From contig NZ_LVEM01000002.1 in NCBI RefSeq assembly GCF_001641335.1, forward strand, positions 1,033,663 to 1,097,662: DNA of 64,000 nt. The letters are read 5' to 3'. Both the position numbers and the translations under genes were made by a program. The stretch's first letter is position 1. Every line of letters begins with the position of its first letter. This document shows positions 41,670-50,453 of this stretch, one piece after another. Below the pieces are notes generated by a model. It searched no databases and was not told the DNA's origin. It saw nothing but the letters and a program-made list of their open reading frames with translations. The DNA is from Bradyrhizobium stylosanthis. GTDB lineage: Bacteria; Pseudomonadota; Alphaproteobacteria; Rhizobiales; Xanthobacteraceae.

Positions 41670-42572
41670 ATGAGCGAGCTCCCGTTGTCCGCCACCGCCG
41701 ATGCCGCGCTGCAGGCCGCGCCCGCCACCAAGGCGCGCGGTTATTGGGCGACTGTCGGCCGCCGCATCATGCGCGACAAGGTCAGCATGGCCTGCGCACT
41801 GGTGCTGCTGCTGATCGTCCTCTCCGCGATCCTCGCGCCATGGCTCGGTCTCGAAGACCCCTACAAGGGTTCGATGATCCGCCGCCTGCGCCACATCGGC
41901 ACCCCAGGCTATCCGCTCGGCACCGACGAGCTCGGCCGCGACATGCTGGCGCGGCTGGTCTATGGCGGGCGGCTGTCGCTGGTGATCGGCATCCTTCCCG
42001 TGATCCTCGCCTTCTGCATCGGCACCTCGCTCGGCATCATCGCCGGCTATGTCGGCGGCAAGCTCAATACCGCGATCATGCGCACTGTCGACGTGTTCTA
42101 CGCCTTCCCGTCGGTACTGCTGGCGATCGCGATCTCCGGCGCGCTCGGGGCCGGCATCCTCAACTCCATCGTGGCGCTCACCATCGTGTTCGTGCCGCAG
42201 ATCACCCGCGTCGCCGAGAGCGTCACCACGGGCGTGCGCAACATGGATTTCGTCGAGGCCGCGCGCGCCTCCGGCGCAGGGGCCTTCACCATCATGCGCG
42301 TGCACATCCTCGGCAACGTGCTGGGCGCGATCTTCGTCTATGCGACCAGCCTGATCTCGGTCTCGATGATCCTGGCCGCCGGTCTCTCCTTCCTCGGCCT
42401 CGGCACCAAGCCGCCGGAGCCGGAATGGGGCCTGATGCTGAACACGCTACGCACCGCGATCTACGTCAACCCCTGGGTCGCAGCACTCCCCGGCGCGATG
42501 ATCTTCGCGGTCTCGATCTGCTTCAATCTGCTCTCGGACGGCCTGCGCAGCGCCATGGACATCAGGAACTAG
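41670..42572 (+). CDS. Peptide-type ABC permease, DppC/OppC family
   Basis: This 300-residue permease has an N-terminal cytoplasmic extension, a first TM near residues 38-58, and the OppC-typical periplasmic block GTPGYPLGTDELGRDMLARL. The EAA loop is FVEAARASGAGAFTIMRVHI (about 194-213), and the last TM region is SMILAAGLSFLGLGTKPPEP. With the DppB-type partner it forms the channel of the inner membrane. Confidence 0.88.
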   Translation: MSELPLSATADAALQAAPATKARGYWATVGRRIMRDKVSMACALVLLLIVLSAILAPWLGLEDPYKGSMIRRLRHIGTPGYPLGTDELGRDMLARLVYGGRLSLVIGILPVILAFCIGTSLGIIAGYVGGKLNTAIMRTVDVFYAFPSVLLAIAISGALGAGILNSIVALTIVFVPQITRVAESVTTGVRNMDFVEAARASGAGAFTIMRVHILGNVLGAIFVYATSLISVSMILAAGLSFLGLGTKPPEPEWGLMLNTLRTAIYVNPWVAALPGAMIFAVSICFNLLSDGLRSAMDIRN

Positions 42573-42575
42573 GCC

Positions 42576-43637
42576 ATGAGCGAGAGCAACACATCCGTCA
42601 CCATGCTGGAGCAGGTCGAGGACGTCGGCGGCGTCGCGCAGCCGCTGCTTCAGGTCAACGGCCTGACCAAGCATTTCCCGGTGCGCGGCGGGCTGTTCGC
42701 CGCCAAGCGCACCGTGCGCGCCGTCGACAACGTCTCCTTCTCGGTCGCCAAGGGCGAGACCGTCGGCATCGTCGGCGAGTCCGGCTGCGGCAAGTCCACC
42801 ACCGCGCGCCTCTTGATGCATCTGATGCCGTGCGATGACGGCGACATCATCTACGACGGCATGACCGTCGGCCAATCGTTGAGCCTGCGCGAGCTGCGGC
42901 GCGGCATGCAGATGGTGTTCCAGGACTCCTACGCCTCGCTCAATCCGCGCCTGACAATCGAGGAATCCATCGCCTTCGGCCCGAAGGTCCACGGCATGGC
43001 CGACGGCGCGGCGCGGGCGCTGGCGCGCGAGCTGCTGGGCAAGGTGGGCTTGCGCCCCGAAAACTTCGCCAACCGCTATCCGCACGAGATCTCCGGCGGC
43101 CAGCGCCAGCGCGTCAACATCGCCCGCGCGCTCGCGCTGTCGCCGCGGCTGGTGATCCTGGACGAGGCCGTCTCCGCGCTCGACAAATCGGTCGAGGCGC
43201 AGGTGCTCAACCTGCTCGCCGATCTCAAACGCGAGTTTGGCCTGACCTATCTCTTCATCAGCCACGACCTCAACGTCGTCCGCTACATCTCGGACCGCGT
43301 GCTGGTGATGTATCTCGGCGAGGTCGTCGAGCTCGGCCCGGTCGACCAGGTCTGGGACAATCCGGCGCACCCCTATACACGCGCGCTGCTCGCCGCGATG
43401 CCGTCGTCCGATCCTGATCGCCGCACCGAAAAGCCGCCGATCACGGGCGATCCGCCCAATCCGATCGATCCTCCCCCGGGCTGCCGCTTCCACACCCGCT
43501 GCGCGTTTGCGGAGCCGCTCTGCGCAAATGCCGCACCAAAGCTCACCGCCGTCGATACAATGGGCCACGAGGCCGCGTGCTACATGGCGATCCCGGGTTC
43601 AGGCCATAGCCGCGCGCCCGCAGGGGAGACAGCATGA
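42576..43637 (+). CDS. Peptide-type ABC ATP-binding protein, DppF/OppF family
   Basis: This 353-residue ATPase has Walker [15 protein letters not shown], signature [17 protein letters not shown], Walker [15 protein letters not shown] and switch [11 protein letters not shown]. The C-terminal oligopeptide domain has [19 protein letters not shown], whose cysteines typically bind an Fe-S cluster or zinc in DppD/DppF proteins. The Walker B aspartate is followed by Glu-Ala-Val rather than Glu-Pro-Thr, which is usual for OppF. The stop overlaps the next start by 4 bases. Confidence 0.9.
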   Translation: MSESNTSVTMLEQVEDVGGVAQPLLQVNGLTKHFPVRGGLFAAKRTVRAVDNVSFSVAKGETVGIVGESGCGKSTTARLLMHLMPCDDGDIIYDGMTVGQSLSLRELRRGMQMVFQDSYASLNPRLTIEESIAFGPKVHGMADGAARALARELLGKVGLRPENFANRYPHEISGGQRQRVNIARALALSPRLVILDEAVSALDKSVEAQVLNLLADLKREFGLTYLFISHDLNVVRYISDRVLVMYLGEVVELGPVDQVWDNPAHPYTRALLAAMPSSDPDRRTEKPPITGDPPNPIDPPPGCRFHTRCAFAEPLCANAAPKLTAVDTMGHEAACYMAIPGSGHSRAPAGETA

Positions 43638-43831
43638 CAAGACCGACACCAAAAGAGATCAAGCCGATCGCGCAAGTCTCGGGCATTCCGGTGGACGATG
43701 AGATCGCAGCGCGCATCTCCAACGCCATCGGACCTGCCTTCGAGGGTTTCGAAGCCATCGCCGGCACGCTGCCCTTCGACCTCGAGCCCGCGTCCTACGT
43801 CCTCGCGCAGACGCAGAAGGTGTCGAAATGA
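43634..43831 (+). CDS. AtzG-like (DUF4089) amidase accessory subunit
   Basis: This 65-residue protein ([20 protein letters not shown], then DDEIAARISNAIGPAF) lies in a 4-base overlap with both the upstream ATPase and the downstream amidase gene. Size, the early helix pair and the position before an amidase-signature enzyme fit AtzG/DUF4089, the GatC-like subunit that binds and stabilises the AtzE hydrolase in Pseudomonas cyanurate degradation. I infer a heterodimeric amidase with the next gene. The match is by pattern and context; no conserved catalytic residue is expected in this subunit. Confidence 0.7.
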   Translation: MTRPTPKEIKPIAQVSGIPVDDEIAARISNAIGPAFEGFEAIAGTLPFDLEPASYVLAQTQKVSK

Positions 43832-45243
43832 GCCGCGAGCCTGCGTTTATGTCGCTCACCGAGGTCGCGCGTGCGATCGCGATGAAGCAGCTGTCCTCGC
43901 ATGAGGTGACCCGCGCGCTGCTGCACCGCATCGCGCAATGGCAACCCCATCTCAACGCCTTCATGACGATCGAGGCGGAGGCTGCGCTGAAGGCGGCCGG
44001 CGCCGCCGATGCCGAGCTCGCCAAGGGCAATGTCCGCGGGCCGCTGCACGGCGTGCCGCTCGCGCACAAGGACATGTATTACGACGCCGGCCACGTCGCG
44101 ACCTGCGGCTCGCTGATCCGCCGCGATTTCGTGCCGGCCGTGACGTCCACGGCCTTGCAGCGGCTGAAGGATGCCGGCCAGGTCCGCCTGGGCACGCTGC
44201 ACCTCGCCGAATTCGCCTACGGCCCGACCGGGCACAACGCTCATTACGGCCCGGTGCGCAATCCCTGGAACGTCGCCCATATCACCGGCGGTTCGTCGTC
44301 GGGCTCCGGCTCCGCGGTCGCCGCGCGCCTGACCTATGCGGCGCTCGGCTCCGACACCGGCGGCTCGATCCGCATGCCCGCGCATTTCTGCGGCGTCACC
44401 GGTCTCAAGACCACCGTCGCCCGCGTCAGCCGCGCCGGCGCGATGCCGCTGTCGCAATCGCTCGACACGGTCGGCCCGCTCGCCCGCACCGCCGAGGATT
44501 GCGCGCTGCTGCTGGCGCTGATGGCGGGTCCCGATCCCGAGGATCCGACCTGCAGCCACGAGCCGCTGTCTGACTATGTCGCGGCGACCAAGGGCTCGCT
44601 GAAGGGACTCAAGATCGGTGTGCCCGCGTCCTTCTACGTTGACGATCTCGACGCCGAGGTCGCGCGCGTGCTGGACGAGACCATCGCGGTGCTCAAGCGC
44701 GAGGGCGCCGACATCGTCAAGGTCGAGCTGCCGGACCAGCGGCAATTGTCCGCGGCAAGCCAGCTCGTGCTCGCCGCGGAGGCGGCTGCTTTCCACAAGC
44801 GCTGGATGATCGAGCGGCCGCAGGATTACGGCGCGCAGGTGCTGATGCGGCTGCAGAACGGCCTCACCGTGCCCGCCATCACCTATCTGGAGGCGATGCG
44901 CTGGCGCGGTCCCGCGCTCGCCGCGCACAACGCCGCGACCGCGGGCGTCGACGCGATCATCGCACCGGCCTCGCCAGTGCCGGCACCGACGATCGAGGAG
45001 AGCGATGTCGGCGGCGGACCGAATGCACCGGCGATGGTGCAGCGGCTGACGCTGTTCACCCGCCCGGTGAATTTCCTGGGTCTGCCGTCGCTGACGATTC
45101 CCTCGGGCTTCACCAAAACCGGCCTGCCCGTGGGCATGCAGCTGATCGGCCGCTCCTTCGATGAAGCGACCCTGCTCACCATCGGCGCGGCCTTCCAGCG
45201 CGTCACCGACTATCACGACCGGATACCCAAACTGCCGTCATGA
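43828..45243 (+). CDS. Amidase-signature (GatA/AtzE-like) hydrolase
   Basis: This 471-residue cytoplasmic enzyme has the Ser-cisSer-Lys triad: Lys in LAHKDMYYDAG (about residue 77), the glycine-serine loop GGSSSGSGSAVAARL (about 154-168) and the nucleophile Ser in GSDTGGSIRMP (about 173-183). The C-terminal part (SLTIPSGFTKTGLPVGMQLI) is characteristic. It should hydrolyse a carboxamide to acid and ammonia. With an AtzG-like partner just upstream it is more like AtzE than like a stand-alone amidase. It sits between the two ATPase genes of the transporter and overlaps the next gene by 4 bases, so enzyme and transporter are probably co-regulated. Confidence 0.88.
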   Translation: MSREPAFMSLTEVARAIAMKQLSSHEVTRALLHRIAQWQPHLNAFMTIEAEAALKAAGAADAELAKGNVRGPLHGVPLAHKDMYYDAGHVATCGSLIRRDFVPAVTSTALQRLKDAGQVRLGTLHLAEFAYGPTGHNAHYGPVRNPWNVAHITGGSSSGSGSAVAARLTYAALGSDTGGSIRMPAHFCGVTGLKTTVARVSRAGAMPLSQSLDTVGPLARTAEDCALLLALMAGPDPEDPTCSHEPLSDYVAATKGSLKGLKIGVPASFYVDDLDAEVARVLDETIAVLKREGADIVKVELPDQRQLSAASQLVLAAEAAAFHKRWMIERPQDYGAQVLMRLQNGLTVPAITYLEAMRWRGPALAAHNAATAGVDAIIAPASPVPAPTIEESDVGGGPNAPAMVQRLTLFTRPVNFLGLPSLTIPSGFTKTGLPVGMQLIGRSFDEATLLTIGAAFQRVTDYHDRIPKLPS

Positions 45244-46214
45244 CAAAACTCGTCGACATCTCAGGCCTCAACATCCGCTTCACCGGCGAACGCACGGTCT
45301 ATGCCGTGAACGATCTCAATCTTTCGCTGGGTGACGGCGAGGTGCTGGGCCTGCTCGGCGAATCCGGTTCGGGCAAGAGCGTGACGCTGCGTGCGCTGAT
45401 GCGGCTGTTGCCGAAGAAACGCACGCAGATCACGGGCAAGGTCAACGTGATGGGGCAGGATGTGCTCGCCATGAATGACGAAGAGCTGTCGTCGTTCCGC
45501 GGCCAGACCGTCTCGATGATCTTCCAGGAGCCGGCGCTCGCGCTCGATCCGGTCTACACCATCGGCGCGCAGATCGCCGAAAGCGTCGTGCGCCATGAGG
45601 GTAAGTCTTACGCGGAGGGGAGGGCGCGCGCGCTCGAGATGCTCGAGGTCGTGCGCATTCCCTCGGCCAAACGGCGGTTAGATGCCTATCCGCACGAGAT
45701 GTCCGGCGGCATGCGCCAGCGCGCCATGATCGCGCTCGCGCTCGCCTGCCGTCCAAAGATCCTGCTGGCGGACGAGCCGACCACGGCGCTCGATGCCACC
45801 GTGCAGATCCAGATCCTGCTGCTGCTGCGCGAGCTGCAGCGCGAGTTCGGCATGTCCGTCATCTTCGTCACCCACGACATCGGCGTCGCCATCGAGATCT
45901 GCGACCGCGTCGCGGTGATGTATGCCGGGCAGATCGTGGAGCAGGGGACTCTTCGCGACATCGTCCGCACCCCGGTGCACCCCTATGCCAAGGGCCTGCT
46001 CGCCTCGACCATCCACGGCGCCAAGCGCGGCGCGCGGCTGGAGACCATCCCCGGCACCCCGCCATCACTGGCCGAAAAGCCCCACAACTGCTCCTTCGCC
46101 CCCCGCTGCAAGCTCGCCGAGCCGCGCTGCCTCGAGCAGCTGCCGGCCAATGTGGAGGTCGGCCCGGGCCGGGCGGCGAGGTGCGTGCTGGCGGCGCCGA
46201 CGGTGGCGACGTAG
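45240..46214 (+). CDS. Peptide-type ABC ATP-binding protein, DppD/OppD family
   Basis: This 324-residue ATPase has Walker [15 protein letters not shown], signature [17 protein letters not shown], Walker [15 protein letters not shown] and switch [11 protein letters not shown]. Near the C-terminus, [15 protein letters not shown] has the cysteines typical for the family. It is the second ATPase of the transporter and the last gene of the operon. Overlap with the amidase stop (ATGA) marks translational coupling. A family D repeat begins 18 bases after the stop. Confidence 0.9.
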   Translation: MTKLVDISGLNIRFTGERTVYAVNDLNLSLGDGEVLGLLGESGSGKSVTLRALMRLLPKKRTQITGKVNVMGQDVLAMNDEELSSFRGQTVSMIFQEPALALDPVYTIGAQIAESVVRHEGKSYAEGRARALEMLEVVRIPSAKRRLDAYPHEMSGGMRQRAMIALALACRPKILLADEPTTALDATVQIQILLLLRELQREFGMSVIFVTHDIGVAIEICDRVAVMYAGQIVEQGTLRDIVRTPVHPYAKGLLASTIHGAKRGARLETIPGTPPSLAEKPHNCSFAPRCKLAEPRCLEQLPANVEVGPGRAARCVLAAPTVAT

Positions 46215-46231
46215 CGTTCTCAGTCGGGATC

Positions 46232-46415
46232 TCGGCCCCTCGCGCCGCTGCGCTCCCTCGCCCCGCCCTTGCGGGGAGAGGGTTGGGGTGAGGGGCCTCT
46301 CTCCGCACACGAGATGGTCGAGAGACCTGTACCCCCCTCACCCGGATCGCGCCGGACGATGCTTCGCATCGCCGGAGCCGATCCGACCTCTCCCCGCAGG
46401 CGGGGAGAGGTGAAG
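46232..46415. repeat. Palindromic repeat, family D, copy 3; main content of the 46215-46624 gap
   Basis: GCCCTTGCGGGGAGAGGG with GGTGAGGGG on the left mirrors CCCCTCACCCGG and CTCTCCCCGCAGGCGGGGAG on the right, with an inner GATGCTTCGCATC hairpin. It shares the phrase GAGACCTGTACCCC with the copy at 56545-56705. The remaining 200 bases to the next gene hold its promoter region but no assignable boxes. Confidence 0.88.
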
Positions 46416-46624
46416 CGCGCCCCTCTCAAAAATTTCCTCGCGACAACATCGAGTTGTCACACGTCGCCCCGCGTCGACCGCCCGAGGCGCTTCTACTGTG
46501 CATGGGGTTGTTTTCGAACTTTTTGTCTTCGACAGGCGCAACCGGGGTCGCCGGGAACGCATTCAGACCCCATTCATCCCGGTTCCCGTTCCATGCCGGG
46601 CATTCAAGGAGAGGGACCTCACTT

Positions 46625-46894
46625 ATGTACATTTCCAACGAAGGCCTGCTCGTCATCCTGTTCGTCGGCCTCGTCGCCGGCTGGCTCGCAGGCAAGGTGG
46701 TGCGCGGAACCGGGTTCGGCATCATCGGCGACATCGTCGTCGGCGTCGCCGGCGCGCTGGTCGCGAGCTTCCTGTTTCCCAAGCTCGGCATCCGGCTTGG
46801 CACCGGCCTCGTCTCCGAGATCGTCTACTCCGCCATCGGCGCGGTGATCCTGCTGGTGGTGGTTCGGCTGGTCCGCGGCGGCGGCCGTTTCTAG
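46625..46894 (+). CDS. GlsB/YeaQ/YmgE family stress-response membrane protein
   Basis: This 89-residue protein has three hydrophobic stretches (about 8-24, 34-52 and 66-82) and the family signature AGWLAGKVVRGTGFGIIGDI, VVGVAGALVASFLFP. The family is also called transglycosylase-associated protein; members are induced under envelope, acid or general stress, and their role is unclear. The ATG at 46625 is preceded by AAGGAGAGGG at about 10 bases. An upstream in-frame ATG (46454) would add a non-conserved extension and is rejected. Confidence 0.88.
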   Translation: MYISNEGLLVILFVGLVAGWLAGKVVRGTGFGIIGDIVVGVAGALVASFLFPKLGIRLGTGLVSEIVYSAIGAVILLVVVRLVRGGGRF

Positions 46895-47156
46895 CCTCGC
46901 TTTGGCCCGACGGGCCTGAACATTTCGCCTCTCCCCCGCTGGGGAGAGGCCGCGATCTCTGCTATAAAAAGCCGCAAAGACTGTGAAATACCGGATTTGC
47001 GTGCGGGGCCGTCAGGGCTAGATGTGGTCCATCGGGCTCCCGGGTTAATTCGACTGCGCTGGGGTCGCAGGGGAAGACGATATTAATTCGGGTCGCGTAC
47101 CCTGAACCGCCTGTGAAATCAGGGGCTTTGCCCCTCATCTGAAAGAGATCAGACTG

Positions 47157-48905
47157 ATGGCAGCCCTACCTGGCGTCCGCCGTTCAGAGCTCGGGGACGC
47201 CTTGCGCGCTTGTCGCACGGCCTTCGTCGGCGTCGGCTTGATGAGCTGCATGATCAACCTGCTCTATCTGACCGGGTCGATCTTCATGCTGGAGGTCTAC
47301 GACCGGGTGCTGCCGAGCCGCAGCATCCCGACCCTGGTCGGCCTGATCATCATCGCCGGCTTCCTCTACATGGCGCAGGGCGTGCTCGACATGATCCGCA
47401 ACCGGATCCTGGGGCGCGTCGGCACCTCGCTCGACGAGGCGCTCAACAAGCGGGTGTTCGACACCATTGTCCGCCTGCCGCTCCTGGTCGGCAACCGCAA
47501 CGAGGGCCTGCAGCCGCTGCGCGACCTCGACAACGTCCGTTCCTTCCTCGGCGGCATGGGCCCGAGCGCGTTCTTCGACCTGCCCTGGCTGCCGCTGTAT
47601 CTCGCCATCTGCTTCGCCTTCCACGTCATGATCGGCCTCACCGCCCTGGTCGGCGCCATCATCCTGGTCGGCCTGACGATCGTCACCGAATTCCTGTCGC
47701 GCCAGCCGGCGAAGGAGGCGATGGGCCTTGCCGCCCAGCGCAACGACCTCGCCCAGGCCAGCCGCCGCAATGCCGAGGTGATGGTGTCGATGGGGATGAC
47801 CGGCCGCATGAACGCGCGCTGGAGCGAGGCCAACGAAAAATACCTCGGCGGTAACCAGCGTGCGAGCGACGTCGCCGGCGGCCTCGGTGCGGTCGCAAAA
47901 GTGCTGCGCATGATGCTGCAGTCGGCCGTGCTCGCGGTCGGCGCCTATCTCGTCATCCATCAGGAGGCGACTGCCGGCATCATCATCGCCGGCTCGATCC
48001 TCTCCGCCCGCGCGCTCGCGCCGGTCGATCTCGCCATCGCGCACTGGAAATCCTTCGTCGCGGCGCGCCAGAGCTGGCAGCGCCTCACGCGCCTGCTGGA
48101 GCAGATGCCGGCGCAGACGATGCCGACCCAGCTGCAGCCGCCGACCAGCCGCCTCGGGGTCGAAGGCCTCGCCATGGTGGCGCCGGGCGACCAGCGCATC
48201 ATCGTGCAGGACGTCACCTTCGCGCTCGCCGCCGGCAACGGCCTCGGCGTGATCGGACCGAGCGGTTCCGGCAAATCCTCGCTGATCCGTGCCCTCGTCG
48301 GCGTCTGGCAGCCGGTGCGCGGCAAGGTCAGGCTCGACGGCGCGGCGCTCGACCAATGGTCGTCCGACGCGCTCGGCCGCCATATCGGCTACCTGCCGCA
48401 GGACGTCGAGCTGTTCGGCGGCACCATCGCGCAGAACATCGGCCGCTTCGATCCCGAGGCCACCTCCGACGGCATCATCGCCGCGGCGAAAGAGGCCGGC
48501 GTGCACGAGATGATCATCAAGATGCGCGAGGGCTACAACACGCAGGTCGGCGAGCAGGGCGGTGCGCTCTCGGCAGGCCAAGCGCAGCGCGTCGCGCTGG
48601 CCCGCGCGCTCTACGGCAATCCGTTCCTGATCGTGCTCGACGAGCCCAATTCCAACCTCGACACCGAAGGCGACGAGGCACTGACCCGTGCCATCCGCTC
48701 CGCGCGCGAGCGCGGCGCCATCGTCATCGTGGTGGCGCATCGCCCGATCGGCGTCGAGGCGGTCGACCAGATCCTGGTGCTGCGCGACGGCCGCATGCAG
48801 GCGTTCGGCCCGAAGGAGCAGGTGCTCGCCCAGGTTCTGCAGCCGCGCGCGACGCCGCCGGCTCCGATCAAGGTCGTCAGTGAAGGCGGAGTGACCAAGT
48901 CATGA
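47157..48905 (+). CDS. Type I secretion ABC transporter ATPase/permease (PrtD-like)
   Basis: This 582-residue fused permease-ATPase is the inner-membrane component of a type I secretion system. The N-terminal half has about six TM helices (LMSCMINLLYLTGSIFMLEV near 25-44, PTLVGLIIIAGFLYM near 60), with no C39 peptidase domain. The ATPase half has Walker A GPSGSGKSSLIRAL, signature LSAGQAQRVALARAL, Walker B FLIVLDEPNSNLD and VVAHRPIG. It resembles PrtD/AprD/LapB exporters of proteases and adhesins. Its stop overlaps the HlyD gene by 4 bases. No substrate gene is adjacent; the adhesin at 24395-32572 is the only candidate in the window. Confidence 0.88.
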   Translation: MAALPGVRRSELGDALRACRTAFVGVGLMSCMINLLYLTGSIFMLEVYDRVLPSRSIPTLVGLIIIAGFLYMAQGVLDMIRNRILGRVGTSLDEALNKRVFDTIVRLPLLVGNRNEGLQPLRDLDNVRSFLGGMGPSAFFDLPWLPLYLAICFAFHVMIGLTALVGAIILVGLTIVTEFLSRQPAKEAMGLAAQRNDLAQASRRNAEVMVSMGMTGRMNARWSEANEKYLGGNQRASDVAGGLGAVAKVLRMMLQSAVLAVGAYLVIHQEATAGIIIAGSILSARALAPVDLAIAHWKSFVAARQSWQRLTRLLEQMPAQTMPTQLQPPTSRLGVEGLAMVAPGDQRIIVQDVTFALAAGNGLGVIGPSGSGKSSLIRALVGVWQPVRGKVRLDGAALDQWSSDALGRHIGYLPQDVELFGGTIAQNIGRFDPEATSDGIIAAAKEAGVHEMIIKMREGYNTQVGEQGGALSAGQAQRVALARALYGNPFLIVLDEPNSNLDTEGDEALTRAIRSARERGAIVIVVAHRPIGVEAVDQILVLRDGRMQAFGPKEQVLAQVLQPRATPPAPIKVVSEGGVTKS

Positions 48906-50236
48906 GCACGATGGCGATCGGTGGCGGAAAGCCCGCTGCCCAGAAGACCGTGCGCGATTCCATCAAATTGCACCTGATGCTCGGTCTCGGCATCGTGCTG
49001 GTGCTCGTCGTCGGCCTCGGCGGCTGGGCCTCCACGGTGCTGATCTCGGGTGCGCTGATCGCGCCGGGCCAGATCGTGGTCGAGTCCAACGTCAAGAAGG
49101 TGCAGCACCCCACCGGCGGCGTGGTCGGCGAGCTGCGCGCCCGCGACGGCGACGTGGTCAAGGCCGGCGACATCGTGGTGCGGCTCGACGACACCGTGAC
49201 CAGGGCGAACCTCGCCATCGTCACCAAGAATCTCGACGCCGCGCAGGTGCGCACGGCGCGGCTGCAGGCCGAGCAGCGCGGTCTCGACAAGATCGAGTTT
49301 CCGCAATCCCTGCTCGATCGCAGCAGCGATCCCGACGTCAAGGCGCTCATCTCCGCCGAGACCAAGCTGTTCGAGGTCCGCGTCAACGGCCGCGCCGGCC
49401 AGAAGGCGCAGCTGCGCGAGCGCGTGCTGCAGCTCAACGAGGAAATCGAGGGCCTGTCGGCGCAGGAGACGGCCAAGGACAAGGAGATCGGGCTGGTCCA
49501 GAACGAGCTCACCGGCGTCCGCGATCTCTACGACAAGCGCCTGGTGCAGATCTCGCGCCTGACCCAGCTCGAGCGCGACAGCGCCCGCCTCAACGGCGAG
49601 CGCGCGCAATACATCGCCTCCCGCGCGCAGGCCAAGGGCAAGATCACCGAGACCGAGCTTCAGATCATCCAGGTCGACAAGGACATGGTGAGCGAGGTTT
49701 CCAAGGATCTGCGCGAGACCAACGACAAGATCGGCGAGCTGATCGAGCGCAAGGTTGCCGCCGAGGACCAGCTCCGCCGCGTCGACATCCGCGCGCCGCA
49801 GGACGGCATGGTGCTGCAATCGACCGTGCACACGGTCGGCGGCGTCGTCACCGCCGGCGACACGCTGATGCTGATCGTGCCGCAGGCCGATGACCTCCAG
49901 GTCGAGGCCAAGGTCAATCCGGTGGACATCGACAAGCTGCAGATCGGCCAGAAGACGCTGCTGCGCCTGTCCGCCTTCAACCAGCGCACCACGCCGGAGC
50001 TCAACGGCACCGTCAGCCGCGTCTCGCCCGACGTCACCACCGATCAGCGCACCGGCCAGAGCTACTACACCATCCGCGTCTCGATGCCGCCGGAAGAGAT
50101 CGCCCGTCTCGGCGACGTCAAGATCATCCCCGGCATGCCCGTGGAAGCCTTCGTCCAGACCGGCGACCGCACCATGCTGTCCTATCTGATGAAGCCGCTG
50201 CACGACCAGCTGATGCGGGCGTTCAGGGAGAAGTGA
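48902..50236 (+). CDS. Type I secretion membrane-fusion protein (HlyD/PrtE-like)
   Basis: This 444-residue periplasmic adaptor has one N-terminal TM (about 26-46; LMLGLGIVLVLVVGLGGWAS). The lipoyl half (VESNVKKVQHPTGGVVGELR) is followed by a long alpha-helical hairpin (about 100-290, rich in Leu, Gln, Glu) and the closing barrel (VDIRAPQDGMVLQS, GGVVTAGDTLMLIVPQ). The end has IPGMPVEAFVQTGDRTMLSYL, the HlyD C-terminal signature. It joins the ABC component to a TolC-type outer-membrane channel; no TolC gene is present within the window. Confidence 0.88.
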   Translation: MSTMAIGGGKPAAQKTVRDSIKLHLMLGLGIVLVLVVGLGGWASTVLISGALIAPGQIVVESNVKKVQHPTGGVVGELRARDGDVVKAGDIVVRLDDTVTRANLAIVTKNLDAAQVRTARLQAEQRGLDKIEFPQSLLDRSSDPDVKALISAETKLFEVRVNGRAGQKAQLRERVLQLNEEIEGLSAQETAKDKEIGLVQNELTGVRDLYDKRLVQISRLTQLERDSARLNGERAQYIASRAQAKGKITETELQIIQVDKDMVSEVSKDLRETNDKIGELIERKVAAEDQLRRVDIRAPQDGMVLQSTVHTVGGVVTAGDTLMLIVPQADDLQVEAKVNPVDIDKLQIGQKTLLRLSAFNQRTTPELNGTVSRVSPDVTTDQRTGQSYYTIRVSMPPEEIARLGDVKIIPGMPVEAFVQTGDRTMLSYLMKPLHDQLMRAFREK

Positions 50237-50402
50237 CGCGCGAAAGCGCGTCATCCCGGAGCGCGCTGAGCGCGCATCCGGGATCTCGAGCCGCACACTC
50301 GCTCCCGTAGGGTGGGCAAAGGCGCAGCGCGCCGTGCCCACGACCTTTCACACAGCGAGCATATGGTGGGCACGCTTGCGCTTTGCCCACCCTACGGCGC
50401 CT
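50237..50402. repeat. Two intergenic palindromes, including a GTAGGGTGGGCAAA inverted repeat
   Basis: The first (about 50238-50286) pairs CGTCATCCCGGAGCGCG with CGCGCATCCGGGAT. The second (50307-50395) has ends GTAGGGTGGGCAAAGGCGC and TGCGCTTTGCCCACCCTAC around GTGCCCAC/GTGGGCAC inner arms. The second shares its arms with the hairpin at 37011-37039. Confidence 0.85.
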
Positions 50403-50453
50403 CCTTCTTTGCTATAGTTCGACTCGAAGCCCAAGCACCCCTGCGGTCGAACA

